A stretch of DNA of 64,000 nucleotides, taken from assembly GCA_017522015.1 (NCBI GenBank), contig JAFXAW010000017.1:1-64000 (forward strand), given 5' to 3'. The translations under genes were made by a program, and so were the position numbers. The DNA comes from Oscillospiraceae bacterium. GTDB taxonomy: Bacteria > Bacillota > Clostridia > Oscillospirales > Oscillospiraceae. Every line of letters begins with the position of its first letter. Position 1 is the first letter of the stretch. The notes beneath the pieces are model-generated. The model did not search any database. It saw only the letters and a list, made by a program, of their open reading frames with translations, and was not told the origin of the DNA. Below, piece after piece: positions 40,754-49,009 of this stretch.

Positions 40754-43606
40754 TTACAGCGGATGGCTGGCGATCTCATCCATCGCGTCGTCGAGGTCAG
40801 AGCCGAGGTAGTACTTCTCGGGCTTGAGCTCCTTGCCTTCCTGCTTGGCGGCCCAGGCAGCCTTGACCTTGTCGGGCGTGGCGGGCAGCTCGTAGATGCG
40901 GCAGCCCGTGGCGTCCTTGATGGCGTTGATAACCGCCATGTGGCCGGAGGACTGGAAGACCTCGGTGCAGCCGGAGGAACCGAAGGCGCCGAACTCGCCG
41001 CGCGGCGTCTCCAGATATTCCACGCGGATGTCGTCCGGGATGTCCTGAATCTGCGGGATGCCGCAGGCGATCATGTTCTTGTGCTTGTTGATGTCCTGAT
41101 AATCCTCGCTCAGCGCGAAGCCGATGGAGTGGGAAATGCCGCCGTAGGCCTGGCCGTCAACCGCCAGACGGTTGCCGATAACGCCGATGTCAACGCAGGA
41201 GGCATAGCGCAGAACCTTCGTCTTGCCGGTGTTCACGTCAACCTCGACCAGAGAGGCATTGACGCCGTACATCCACTCGGCATCCTTGTCGCCCTCGCCC
41301 GTGTTCGGATCGAGGCCGGGATCGACCTTGCCCATGTTGTCCACATGGCCGACGTACTTGGTGGGGATGCCCTCGGCGACCATCTCGTCATAGGTGCGGA
41401 AGCTGCCGTCGGCCTTCTTCATGGCGGCGATGAGCAGGTCTGCCGCGGCCTTGACCGCGCGGCCGTTCATGATGTGGCTTCTGCTCGCCGCGGCGACGCC
41501 GCTGTCCGGGCAGCGGTGGGAGTCGTTCATGACCAGACGGATCTGCTCGGGCTTCACGCCGAGCTCCTCAAGCGCCTTGACCGTGACGGTCAGGGTGCCG
41601 ATGTCGCCGCCCTGGCCCATGTCTTCCCAGGTGTTGTAAACGGCGATGTCACCGTTGGGCAGCAGCTCAAGGGCGTTCTCCGCCTGATCCCACATACCCA
41701 GCGTGCACAGGAAGCCGCCCATGCCGATGCCGACGCCGAGGTGACGGCCCTCGGCCTTGCCCTTCTCGGCCTCCGCCTTGAACTCGTCATAATGCGGCTT
41801 GAGCATCTCCAGCAGCTGCTTATAGACGTGCAGCTTGTAGGGACGGCTGTTGAGCGTGGTGTCGCCCTCCTCGGCGAGGTTCTTGTAACGGAACTCCCAG
41901 GGATCCATGCCGACCTTCTCGGCGAGCATATCCATCAGCGCCTCGGAGAAGGTGTAAACCTGCGGGGCACCGAAGCCGCGGTAGGCGGCGTTGAAGGCGT
42001 GGTCGGAAACGCCGGCGCGCGCGAGCGCCTTCACGTTGGGGATCGAATAGCCGTGGAAGGGCACGGAGATGAGGTTGTTCATGATCTTGCTGGCCATGCC
42101 GGCGTAGGCGCCGTGGTCGAGACCCAGATCGTATTCCAGCGCGAGGAGCTTGCCGTTCTCATCGCAGGCGAGCTTGGCGTTGGTGAAGGTGGCGGAGCGC
42201 TTGCCGGAAACATGCAGGAACTCCTCATAGCTCAGGGACAGGCTGACCGGGATGCCCAGGGTCTGCACAGCCGTGGCCGTGAGCGCATAGGTGTTGGCCG
42301 TAACGGCGTAACCGAAGGAACCGCCAACGGGGTTGCAGATCAGACGCAGCTTCTCGATCGGGATGCCGCAGGCCTGCGCGATGGACTCTCTGCCCTCGCC
42401 GACGGCCTGGGTCTTGCACTGGATGACAACGTTGCCTTCCAGGTCATAGTAACCCTGGCAGATGTCGGGCTCGATGGGCAGGTGGGGTTCACGCTGGGAG
42501 TGGAAGGAACCCTCGACCACATAGGCGGCCTCATCGAACACATCCGCGGGATCCTCGCCCTTGAGCAGCGGCGCCTCCATGTAGGAGTTCGGGCTGGTCT
42601 CATGCATCTGGATGGCGTTGGGCGTGACCGCCTCGGGGAAGGTGAAGTAAGTCGGCAGGGGCTCAAGAATCTGCTTGACGGCCGCGGCCGCAGCTCTGGC
42701 GTGCTCGCGGGTGTCCGCCGCGACCAGCGCGACCACGTCGCCCTTGCGGCAGACCTTCTTGTCCGCGATGACCGGGAAGGGAGGCGTAGAGGTGCCCTTC
42801 CAGCGCGCCACGATGGGGGGCGTGTCAACACAGTTGTTGCCCTTGACGTCGGCAGCGGTCATGACCTTGATGACGCCGGGCATCTTCTCGGCGACAGAGA
42901 TGTCGATCTCCTTGATGTTGGCATGGGGCAGCTCGGCGAGCGTGACGGCCAGATATGCCGTTCCGCCGGGCATCTTCATCGCGATGTCATCGCCGTAGTC
43001 CATCAGACCGGTGACCTTCGCAACAGCCGTGGGGCGCGGACGCTTCGAACCGTAGATGTCCTTCTCCTCGTCGGCGTTATAGGTGATGTCCGCCATGGTG
43101 GCTTCGCCGCGCATCACCTTCGCCGCCGCCATAACAGCGTCCACGATGGGCTTATAGCCCGTGCAGCGGCAGACGTTGTGGTTCTTCTGGAACCAGTCGC
43201 GGACTTCTTCTCTGCTCGGGTTGTTGTTCTTCAGGAGCAGCGCATAGGAAGAGATGATAAAGCCGGGGCTGCAGAAGCCGCACTGCGCGCTTCCGTAAGT
43301 GATCCAGGCCTGCTGCAGAGGATGCAGGTGCTGAGGCGTTCCGATGCCCTCAATCGTGGTGATCTCGCTGAATTCCTCCACGTCCTTGATTCTCTTGACG
43401 CAGGAGCGGATGAGCTCACCGTTGAGCACCACCGAGCAGGCGCCGCAGATGCCCTGTGCGCAGCCGACCTTCGTGCCGGTCAGGCCCAGACGACGCAGAA
43501 CATCAGAGAGTCTGTCCTTTGCAGGCTCACAGACCACCTGTCTGTCCACCCCGTTGATGATGAGGTGTATGCGCTCATACTTTCTGACTTCTTCGCTTGG
43601 ATTCAT
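40754..43606 (-). CDS. Molybdenum aldehyde oxidoreductase, Mop type (xanthine oxidase family)
   Basis: A 950-residue single-chain enzyme like Desulfovibrio Mop. N-terminal plant-type 2Fe-2S domain (GCAQGICGACSVVLNG near residue 48), second 2Fe-2S domain (CGFCSPGF near 109; CRCTGY near 146), then the two molybdopterin domains from about 185. There is no FAD domain. Cofactor-contact motifs include GYAVTAN, MGQGGDIGTL and FGAFGSSGCTEVFQSSGH. The last aligns with the GVGEL catalytic-glutamate loop, and the glutamate is kept (CTEV). The enzyme oxidises aldehydes or hydroxylates a related carbon. AAGGAGG precedes the ATG. Central gene of the operon with XdhC and a MocA-like protein. Confidence 0.93.
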   Translation of the reverse strand: MNPSEEVRKYERIHLIINGVDRQVVCEPAKDRLSDVLRRLGLTGTKVGCAQGICGACSVVLNGELIRSCVKRIKDVEEFSEITTIEGIGTPQHLHPLQQAWITYGSAQCGFCSPGFIISSYALLLKNNNPSREEVRDWFQKNHNVCRCTGYKPIVDAVMAAAKVMRGEATMADITYNADEEKDIYGSKRPRPTAVAKVTGLMDYGDDIAMKMPGGTAYLAVTLAELPHANIKEIDISVAEKMPGVIKVMTAADVKGNNCVDTPPIVARWKGTSTPPFPVIADKKVCRKGDVVALVAADTREHARAAAAAVKQILEPLPTYFTFPEAVTPNAIQMHETSPNSYMEAPLLKGEDPADVFDEAAYVVEGSFHSQREPHLPIEPDICQGYYDLEGNVVIQCKTQAVGEGRESIAQACGIPIEKLRLICNPVGGSFGYAVTANTYALTATAVQTLGIPVSLSLSYEEFLHVSGKRSATFTNAKLACDENGKLLALEYDLGLDHGAYAGMASKIMNNLISVPFHGYSIPNVKALARAGVSDHAFNAAYRGFGAPQVYTFSEALMDMLAEKVGMDPWEFRYKNLAEEGDTTLNSRPYKLHVYKQLLEMLKPHYDEFKAEAEKGKAEGRHLGVGIGMGGFLCTLGMWDQAENALELLPNGDIAVYNTWEDMGQGGDIGTLTVTVKALEELGVKPEQIRLVMNDSHRCPDSGVAAASRSHIMNGRAVKAAADLLIAAMKKADGSFRTYDEMVAEGIPTKYVGHVDNMGKVDPGLDPNTGEGDKDAEWMYGVNASLVEVDVNTGKTKVLRYASCVDIGVIGNRLAVDGQAYGGISHSIGFALSEDYQDINKHKNMIACGIPQIQDIPDDIRVEYLETPRGEFGAFGSSGCTEVFQSSGHMAVINAIKDATGCRIYELPATPDKVKAAWAAKQEGKELKPEKYYLGSDLDDAMDEIASHPL

Positions 43607-43646
43607 TGCTTTTCCTCCTTATATGCTTTTACGTAAATTTCTTATT

Positions 43647-44989
43647 TCAACGCCGATGAAGTGCCTTTCCCTCCGCGCTTGTCAGGTTGTAAGCGCAAAA
43701 GGGAATCAGCCGTCCATCGGGAGATAACACATGGACATAACAGTTTTGCAGCCGTTCGAGATCCAGATTCCAGGCGTCCTGAAACGCCATCGCGGACAGG
43801 GAGAAGCGCCTGTGTTTGAGCAAATAGAGCATCCCGTCCAGCCCGTCGAGATCGTCCGGCGGAGCTTCCGCCTCCGGCACCGCGCCGCCCCAGCGGCGGG
43901 ACACCGTATCCCGCGCCTTTTCCACCGCCGTGCGCGGGCTTAGCGCATCGCTTCCGTCCTCTGCCCCGTCCTCACCGCAGCAACAGCAGGATGAGCGGGG
44001 GCTGACATTCTCCACCGTGCCGTCCGGCCGGAGCAGATAGTTGCAGCTGAAGGAGCACAGCGGATGCTCGGCCGTTCCGCCGAGGAAGTCCTCCGCCGAA
44101 ATGCGCCGCGTGTCTGCTCCTCGATCTCGCGGCAAAGCCGCGGGAGCGTAACGCGCTTTTCCGGCGCGCCCGGATAGCGGCCGAAATAGCTCATCGGCTG
44201 AAAGTGGACACCGCGCACAGCGGGCAAACGCTCCATCGCAAAGCGGATAATCCTGCCCACCTGATCGAGATTGACGTCCATGGCCAGCGTCGGCGTCAGC
44301 ACAACGCCGAGCTGCGCGGCGGCGCAGTTTTGCACCGCGCGGCACTTTTCCTCAAACAGCGGCTTGCCCCGCAGCGCGATGTACGGCGCGTCATCCACGC
44401 CGTCAAATTGCAGAAAGACGCAGCTGAGTCCCGCCTCTTTCAGCTTCGCGGCATAATCCGGCTCGCGCGCAAGGCGCAGGCCGTTGGTGTTGAGCTGAAA
44501 AAATTCAAAGCCCTTTTCCCGGCCGAGCCGGATGATCTCCGGCAGATCGTCACGCACCGTCGGCTCGCCGCCAGAGAGCTGGATGTTCGCCCTCGGCGCC
44601 AGCTCGCAAAGCCTGTCAAACCAGGCCTCAATGCTGTGCAGATCGGGGTCTGCCATCTCCCCTCCCGCTTCTGCAAAGCAGACCGGGCAGCCGAGGTTGC
44701 ATCTTTGCGTGACCTCCAGCAAAACGCAGCAGCTGCGCTGCCGGTGCTGCGAGCAGAGGCCGCAATCATAGGGGCAGCCGCGCAGCACGCGCTCATCGCT
44801 GAGCACTCTGGTTGCGCGGGGCGCTTTGCCCCAACTCTGATAATCGGGCTTCCCCTCCCAGATAAGGGTGCGGAAAAAACCGTGTTCGGGGCAGGTTTTT
44901 TCCAGATATATATTTCCGTCCTGCTCCGTCCGCTGCGCGGGAATGCGCTTCAGACAGACGGGGCAAACGCTTTCGGTGTGCGGTTTCAT
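43647..44989 (-). pseudogene. Radical SAM protein (TrsS/MJ0619-like), interrupted by a frameshift
   Basis: The N-terminal frame (44989 down to about 44115) holds CPVC and CPEHGFF zinc-type motifs, then the radical SAM cluster CNLGCPVC near residue 97 and a GGEPT motif. At 44101-44117 the frame breaks. The rest (RRISAEDFLGGTAEHPLCSF, a CCCCG cluster and a C-terminal domain ending NLTSAEGKALHRR) continues in another frame to 43647. One missing base explains it; restored length is about 447 residues. No slippery heptamer is visible. It may be a real mutation or a sequencing error. The start ATG overlaps the upstream stop (ATGA). Relatives with N-terminal CPVC...CPEHG act in methanopterin and lipid chemistry. 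Confidence 0.8.
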
Positions 44990-46074
44990 AACGCTTCGCA
45001 CTCCCTTTCGCGTTCAAAGCGCTCATACAGCGCCCGTGCGATGACGTAATACTGCTCGGCATAGGGCTTTCGCTCCGGCTTCTGGTCGCTCGGGAAGTAA
45101 CGCTCCTCCAGACTCACGCGCCGGGTTCCCTGCACCAGCTTGTCGGCAAGATAAACGACCATCGACTCGTTCCAGGCCGTTTCCGTGCCGTCCTGCAAAA
45201 CCATGTGATTGCCCACAACGGCACCCAGCGCGGCATAGCCGCGTGTTGTCAGCCAGCGCGCGCCGGCAAGGTCATGGCGCGGCTCTGCGCGCAGAATATC
45301 GTGGAGCATTGCGCCCGCAACGATCATCTCCCGGTTGAGCTTCACGCCGCGGCGATCGAGAATCTCCCAAAACTCATGGGCCAGCTCCGCCGTGGCGATG
45401 CAGTGCGCCGCCGCTCTCTCGGGCGTTTTCGCCTCGCGCAGCAGCGCGCGGCAATCCGCCTCGTCCGGAATCGGCTTCGGCAAATCCTGCGGCAGCTTTC
45501 CCGCCGCGCCGAGCCAAACTGCATCCCGGCTGATGAGAAGCTGCGTCACGCCGCCGTAGGGCTGCGGCAATCCGAGCGCCGTTTCCGGCGCCATCCCCGT
45601 GAGCTCCGCGGTCAGTGCCCGGTTCACGGCGCTGTGCGCGATGAGCACAATGGCCCGCGTCGAGTCGTCCGTTTGGATGCTTTGCAGCGCGTCACGCGCA
45701 CGCGCGCCGACGGCACGGAAGCTCTCTCCCCCCGGCGCGGGGGTGTCAAACAGGTCTTTTCCGCGTTTTCTGTATTCCTCCGGCCAGCGGGCATGGATCA
45801 CATCAAACGGGAGGCCGTCCCATTCGCCCATGTCGATCTCCGCCAGACCGGGCAGAACCTGTGCCTCTGCCTGCACGTGCGACGCGGTCTCCTGACAGCG
45901 TGCAAGCGGGCTTGTATAGATGGCCGTTCGGGGCAACAGATCTATGTAGCGCGCCGTCTCCGCCGCCTGCCTCTCACCCTCCGCCGAGAGCGGAAGGTCC
46001 AGTTGGCCCAGGCAGATGCTCTTCCCGTCCGGAAAAGCAGGCTCGCCGTGGCGAATCAGGTAGAGCGCGCGCAT
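44986..46074 (-). CDS. Histidine phosphatase fused to an HD-domain phosphohydrolase
   Basis: A 362-residue two-domain protein. Residues 1-190: phosphoglycerate-mutase-like histidine phosphatase (LYLIRHGEPAF at the start, second histidine in VLIAHSAVNRAL near 145), as in CobC/GpmB. Residues 210-360: HD domain (GAMLHDILRAEPRHD, with HD near 258). Together they could remove phosphate from two different small molecules, as CobC does in nucleotide-loop assembly. It overlaps the nucleotidyltransferase gene by 19 bp and the radical SAM gene by 4 bp. The fusion is characteristic of this cluster; substrates are unknown. Confidence 0.88.
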   Translation of the reverse strand: MRALYLIRHGEPAFPDGKSICLGQLDLPLSAEGERQAAETARYIDLLPRTAIYTSPLARCQETASHVQAEAQVLPGLAEIDMGEWDGLPFDVIHARWPEEYRKRGKDLFDTPAPGGESFRAVGARARDALQSIQTDDSTRAIVLIAHSAVNRALTAELTGMAPETALGLPQPYGGVTQLLISRDAVWLGAAGKLPQDLPKPIPDEADCRALLREAKTPERAAAHCIATAELAHEFWEILDRRGVKLNREMIVAGAMLHDILRAEPRHDLAGARWLTTRGYAALGAVVGNHMVLQDGTETAWNESMVVYLADKLVQGTRRVSLEERYFPSDQKPERKPYAEQYYVIARALYERFERERECEAL

Positions 46075-46658
46075 TTTGTTTCCCTCACATAGCCAAGCAT
46101 CTTCGCATAATCCTCCGGCGTGTCGGCATCAAGCAGAATTCCCGCATCGTCGGTCTCCACAAGCGTGAGCGTGCCGAGGGACGCCATCGCACCCGCGAGG
46201 CCACCCTCCCCCGCATAGGCAAGAATGTCCGGAATCAGGCCGGCGCGAAGCGCAACCGGATGTCCCTTTTTCCCGCCGCAGGACGGACAGCACATGTCCT
46301 CCTCCCGCGCAAGCAGCAGCCGGACAGTCGCCTCGGAGAAAACCGGCGCATCGCCGGGCAAAATCAGAACGCGGTCCGCCCTGTCCCGCAACGCAGAAAG
46401 CCCGAGCTTGATGGAATCGAGCATCTGGCTTTCGGCATAATCGGGGTTATGCACCGTCTCCACGGGCAGATCGGAAAGATGCGCCGCAATCTGCGCCGCG
46501 CCGCGGCCCGTGACCACGACCAGCGGCTCCACGCCCACACGCAGCAGGGTGTTCACGCCGCGCCGGATCAGCGTTTCTCCGTCCAGATCAAGCAGAGGCT
46601 TGAATGCCCCCATCCGGGAGGACAGACCCGCCGCCGCAACCACCGCGCCAATACGCAT
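46056..46658 (-). CDS. MobA/MocA-like nucleotidyltransferase (DVU_1551-like)
   Basis: The 200-residue NTP transferase has the diagnostic opening VVAAAGLSSRMGAFKPLLDL, the metal-binding ILPGDAPVF near residue 99 and GHPVAL near 132. Such proteins attach CMP or GMP to molybdopterin (MocA, MobA). MocA-type cytidylation is exactly what xanthine-oxidase-family enzymes such as Mop need, so this is probably the cofactor enzyme of the operon, though attachment to another phosphate is possible. First gene of the operon, with TGAGGAG before the ATG. Confidence 0.88.
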   Translation of the reverse strand: MRIGAVVAAAGLSSRMGAFKPLLDLDGETLIRRGVNTLLRVGVEPLVVVTGRGAAQIAAHLSDLPVETVHNPDYAESQMLDSIKLGLSALRDRADRVLILPGDAPVFSEATVRLLLAREEDMCCPSCGGKKGHPVALRAGLIPDILAYAGEGGLAGAMASLGTLTLVETDDAGILLDADTPEDYAKMLGYVRETKCARST

Positions 46659-46693
46659 TTCGACTTCTCCTCAGCATACAATCATACAGGATG

Positions 46694-46722
46694 ATACTAT
46701 ATCAAAACGCGCAAAAAATCAA
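46694..46722 (-). promoter_or_regulatory. Candidate promoter of the aldehyde oxidoreductase operon
   Basis: Minus strand TTGATT (46717-46722), 17 bp, TAGTAT (46694-46699). TATAGT at 15 bp spacing is an alternative -10. The motif GATATAGTATC at this place is close to palindromic and could bind a regulator. Confidence 0.4.
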
Positions 46723-46765
46723 GTCCCGCCGCCATCTCTTTGCCGGAAATCTCCGGAAAAATCCG

Positions 46766-46800
46766 AAAAAGACAGGGCAAATTCTTTGCCCTGTCTTTTT
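46766..46800 (-). terminator. Terminator of the glycyl radical enzyme operon
   Basis: A 16-bp stem (46766-46781 with 46785-46800) and a 3-nt loop, 24 bp beyond the UroD-like gene. T-run on both strands. Confidence 0.85.
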
Positions 46801-46824
46801 CATAAATCTATTCGATTGGAACGC

Positions 46825-47859
46825 TCAGAACATGATCTGCCAGGGCAGACGGGTGGATTCCGACGCCTTGATGCCGAACTGTTCCTCGTTGAGCTTGTCG
46901 ATGGCGTTGCTCAGAGACGCATACACGCCCGGATAGACGGAGCCGGGGCCGCCCTGCGCGATGCAGGGGATGAAGGACTTGACGCCGCACTCGCCGCACA
47001 TCTTGCGCACAACAGCTTCGCAGTTCTCGTCCGTCCAGCCCTCAAAGTCCACGGCGCGGTTTTCGATGCCGCCCATGAACGCGATCTTATCGCCGTACTT
47101 CTTGATCAGCTCCGGCAGATTGTTGGTGGCCATGCAGCCCTGCCAGACGTCAATGCCCATCTCGATCATGGAGGGCACGAGCGTTGCGGCGTAGCTGTCG
47201 GAATGGTGGATGATGAGCTCCACGCCGTGATCGTGGTAGTAGCCGTAAATCTGCTTGTAGGCATCCAGGAAGAAGTCATCAAACATGGCCGGGCTCATAA
47301 AGGTGCTGTCAATCCCGCCCCAGTCATCATGGTGAAGGATGGCATCCGGATGCAGGTTGGCGCAGATCCCCTCCGCCAGCTCCATCTCCCAGTCGGTCAG
47401 ATACTTGATCATGTCGTGCATCTCATCCTCATTGATGAGGTAATAGGTCAGCACGCGGGAGATCTCGCACAGGTTGTGGGACTGCTCAAACAGGCCGGGC
47501 GCGATGAAAGCGGCCTTGTAAACCTGCTCGCCGTCCACTGCATCGTACTGCGCCTTGAACTGATCCCACATCTCCTGCGGGAACTTCAGCGGCGGCGCTT
47601 TGACAAAGTCTCTCCAGCGCTCGATGTCCTTGACAACGATCTTGTCCGGAGTATGGACGGGGAACGCGCCGGGCACATCCGCGGGGAAGGTGTTGGTGAC
47701 GCCCCAGTTGTCCACAACGTTCTCCTGCCCGCGCATCGGGCGTTTGCGGGCGACCGCGGCGGGGTGCATCATGATATACACCGCCTCATACTGGTTGACG
47801 AAGCGATCCGGGTTTCCGCCGCGGACGGCCTCTCTCATGTTCTGCTTGGGTGTTAACAT
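46825..47859 (-). CDS. Uroporphyrinogen decarboxylase-family protein (corrinoid methyltransferase-like)
   Basis: A 344-residue TIM-barrel protein of the UroD/MtaA/CmuA superfamily. Recognisable parts are HHDDWGG near residue 173, LIIHHSDSYAATLVPSMIEM near 213, FMGGIE and the closing CIAQGGPGSVYPGVY. True UroD arginine signatures are absent. The zinc ligand pair H-x-C of the methyltransferases appears as H-x-D, so its metal site may differ. GGAGG fixes the start at 47859. It is the third gene of the glycyl radical enzyme operon, a pairing that suggests shared substrate metabolism, perhaps O- or N-demethylation; no corrinoid protein is in the window. Confidence 0.8.
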   Translation of the reverse strand: MLTPKQNMREAVRGGNPDRFVNQYEAVYIMMHPAAVARKRPMRGQENVVDNWGVTNTFPADVPGAFPVHTPDKIVVKDIERWRDFVKAPPLKFPQEMWDQFKAQYDAVDGEQVYKAAFIAPGLFEQSHNLCEISRVLTYYLINEDEMHDMIKYLTDWEMELAEGICANLHPDAILHHDDWGGIDSTFMSPAMFDDFFLDAYKQIYGYYHDHGVELIIHHSDSYAATLVPSMIEMGIDVWQGCMATNNLPELIKKYGDKIAFMGGIENRAVDFEGWTDENCEAVVRKMCGECGVKSFIPCIAQGGPGSVYPGVYASLSNAIDKLNEEQFGIKASESTRLPWQIMF

Positions 47860-48020
47860 TGATTTTTCCTCCATTTCATGGACGGAAACGCAGCCTGGCA
47901 GCTCCCGTTCCCGGATGTTCTGTATGGCTTGCTATTGCGGAATAGACCCGCTTTGCTTCTCGGAATAATCCTCCGGCGTCAATCCCCGCCCGGAGGCAAA
48001 TGCACACGGCGCGCGCCGCT

Positions 48021-48986
48021 TTAATGGATGATCGCCGGCAGACCGTAGCTTTCCATCAGCGCCCGATAGCGCTCCATCGTCTCGTCGGAGGGGCTTTCCA
48101 GCGTCATGGGGATGGGATCGTACATCTGCATCCGCTCGTATTTGGCAGAGCCGAAGTGGTGGAAGGGCAGAAGCTGCACAACCGTCACAGCATCGCCCAG
48201 CTCCACGCAGAACTCCGCCACACGGCGGATATTCTCCTCCGAATCGTTGTAGGTCGGGATCACCGGCACGCGGATCTGCATCTTGCCGCCGCTGCGCGCA
48301 ATAAAGCGCGCGTTCTCGTGGATCAGTTCATTGGGCACACCCGTGATGCGCTCGTGCTCCGCGCTGTCCATGTGCTTGAGGTCGTACAAAAACAGGTCGG
48401 TATAGGGCAGCACGCGCCGGATCGCCTCCTGCGGCACAAAGCCCGTTGTGTCCACGGCGGTGTGAACCCCCTCGCCGTGCACGACCTTCAGCAGCGCCTC
48501 GGTGAAGTCAATCTGACTCAGCGGCTCGCCGCCGGAGACCGTCACGCCGCCGTCGGAGCCGGAGAAATAGGCATAGTCCGCGCGGAGGATATCCGCCACC
48601 TCGTCAACTGTGTAGTCCTTTCCGCAGAGGCTCAGCGCCTCGGGGAAGCACACCTGCGTGCAGGCTGCGCACTGCAGGCAGCGATCCCGATGCCAGACGG
48701 CTTTATGCAGCACGGATTTGTCTGCGGGATTCACTTCCTCTTTCCCCTGCTCGACCGCCTGTGCTGGGCAGACGCGCAGGCACTCCCCGCACAGCTCCGT
48801 GCCGATGCAGCGCGTTGCCGTGTAGCTCATCTGCGTAAGGAAGGACTGGGACTCCGGGCTGTGGCACCAGGGGCAGCGCAGCGGGCAGCCCTTGAGGAAC
48901 ACCGTTGTGCGGATGCCCGGGCCATCATGCACGGAAAAGCCCTGAATATCGTAGATTTTTCCTTTGATCTGGCTTTGTTCGCTCAT
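48021..48986 (-). CDS. Glycyl radical enzyme activating enzyme (radical SAM)
   Basis: The 321-residue activase uses SAM and an iron-sulfur cluster to make the glycyl radical on its partner. The radical SAM motif CPLRCPWCH lies near residue 34; an insert of two ferredoxin-type clusters follows (CIGTELCGECLRVCP, CLQCAACTQVCF), as in the GRE activases other than PFL-AE. SGGEPL near 170 and the C-terminal barrel complete it. It lies 23 bp after the glycyl radical enzyme. The opening FSVHDGPGIRTTVFLKGCPL is the family signature. Confidence 0.95.
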   Translation of the reverse strand: MSEQSQIKGKIYDIQGFSVHDGPGIRTTVFLKGCPLRCPWCHSPESQSFLTQMSYTATRCIGTELCGECLRVCPAQAVEQGKEEVNPADKSVLHKAVWHRDRCLQCAACTQVCFPEALSLCGKDYTVDEVADILRADYAYFSGSDGGVTVSGGEPLSQIDFTEALLKVVHGEGVHTAVDTTGFVPQEAIRRVLPYTDLFLYDLKHMDSAEHERITGVPNELIHENARFIARSGGKMQIRVPVIPTYNDSEENIRRVAEFCVELGDAVTVVQLLPFHHFGSAKYERMQMYDPIPMTLESPSDETMERYRALMESYGLPAIIH

Positions 48987-49009
48987 ATCGCGTCAGCCTT
49001 TCGAATGAA

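Noticed and set aside
40763..43636. A 957-codon open frame on the plus strand opposite the aldehyde oxidoreductase
   Set aside because: It has no domain signature, its composition follows from codon bias of the GC-rich minus-strand gene, and the minus-strand frame has clear cofactor motifs and a ribosome site.
44101..44117. Programmed frameshift or selenocysteine recoding in the radical SAM gene
   Set aside because: No X-XXY-YYZ slippery site, no stop-adjacent stimulatory hairpin that I can see, and no in-frame TGA at a cysteine position; a simple one-base deletion is sufficient.
47970..47996. Terminator between the activase and the UroD-like gene
   Set aside because: CCTCCGG/CCGGAGG can pair, but no T-run follows on the minus strand and the three genes otherwise look like one operon.
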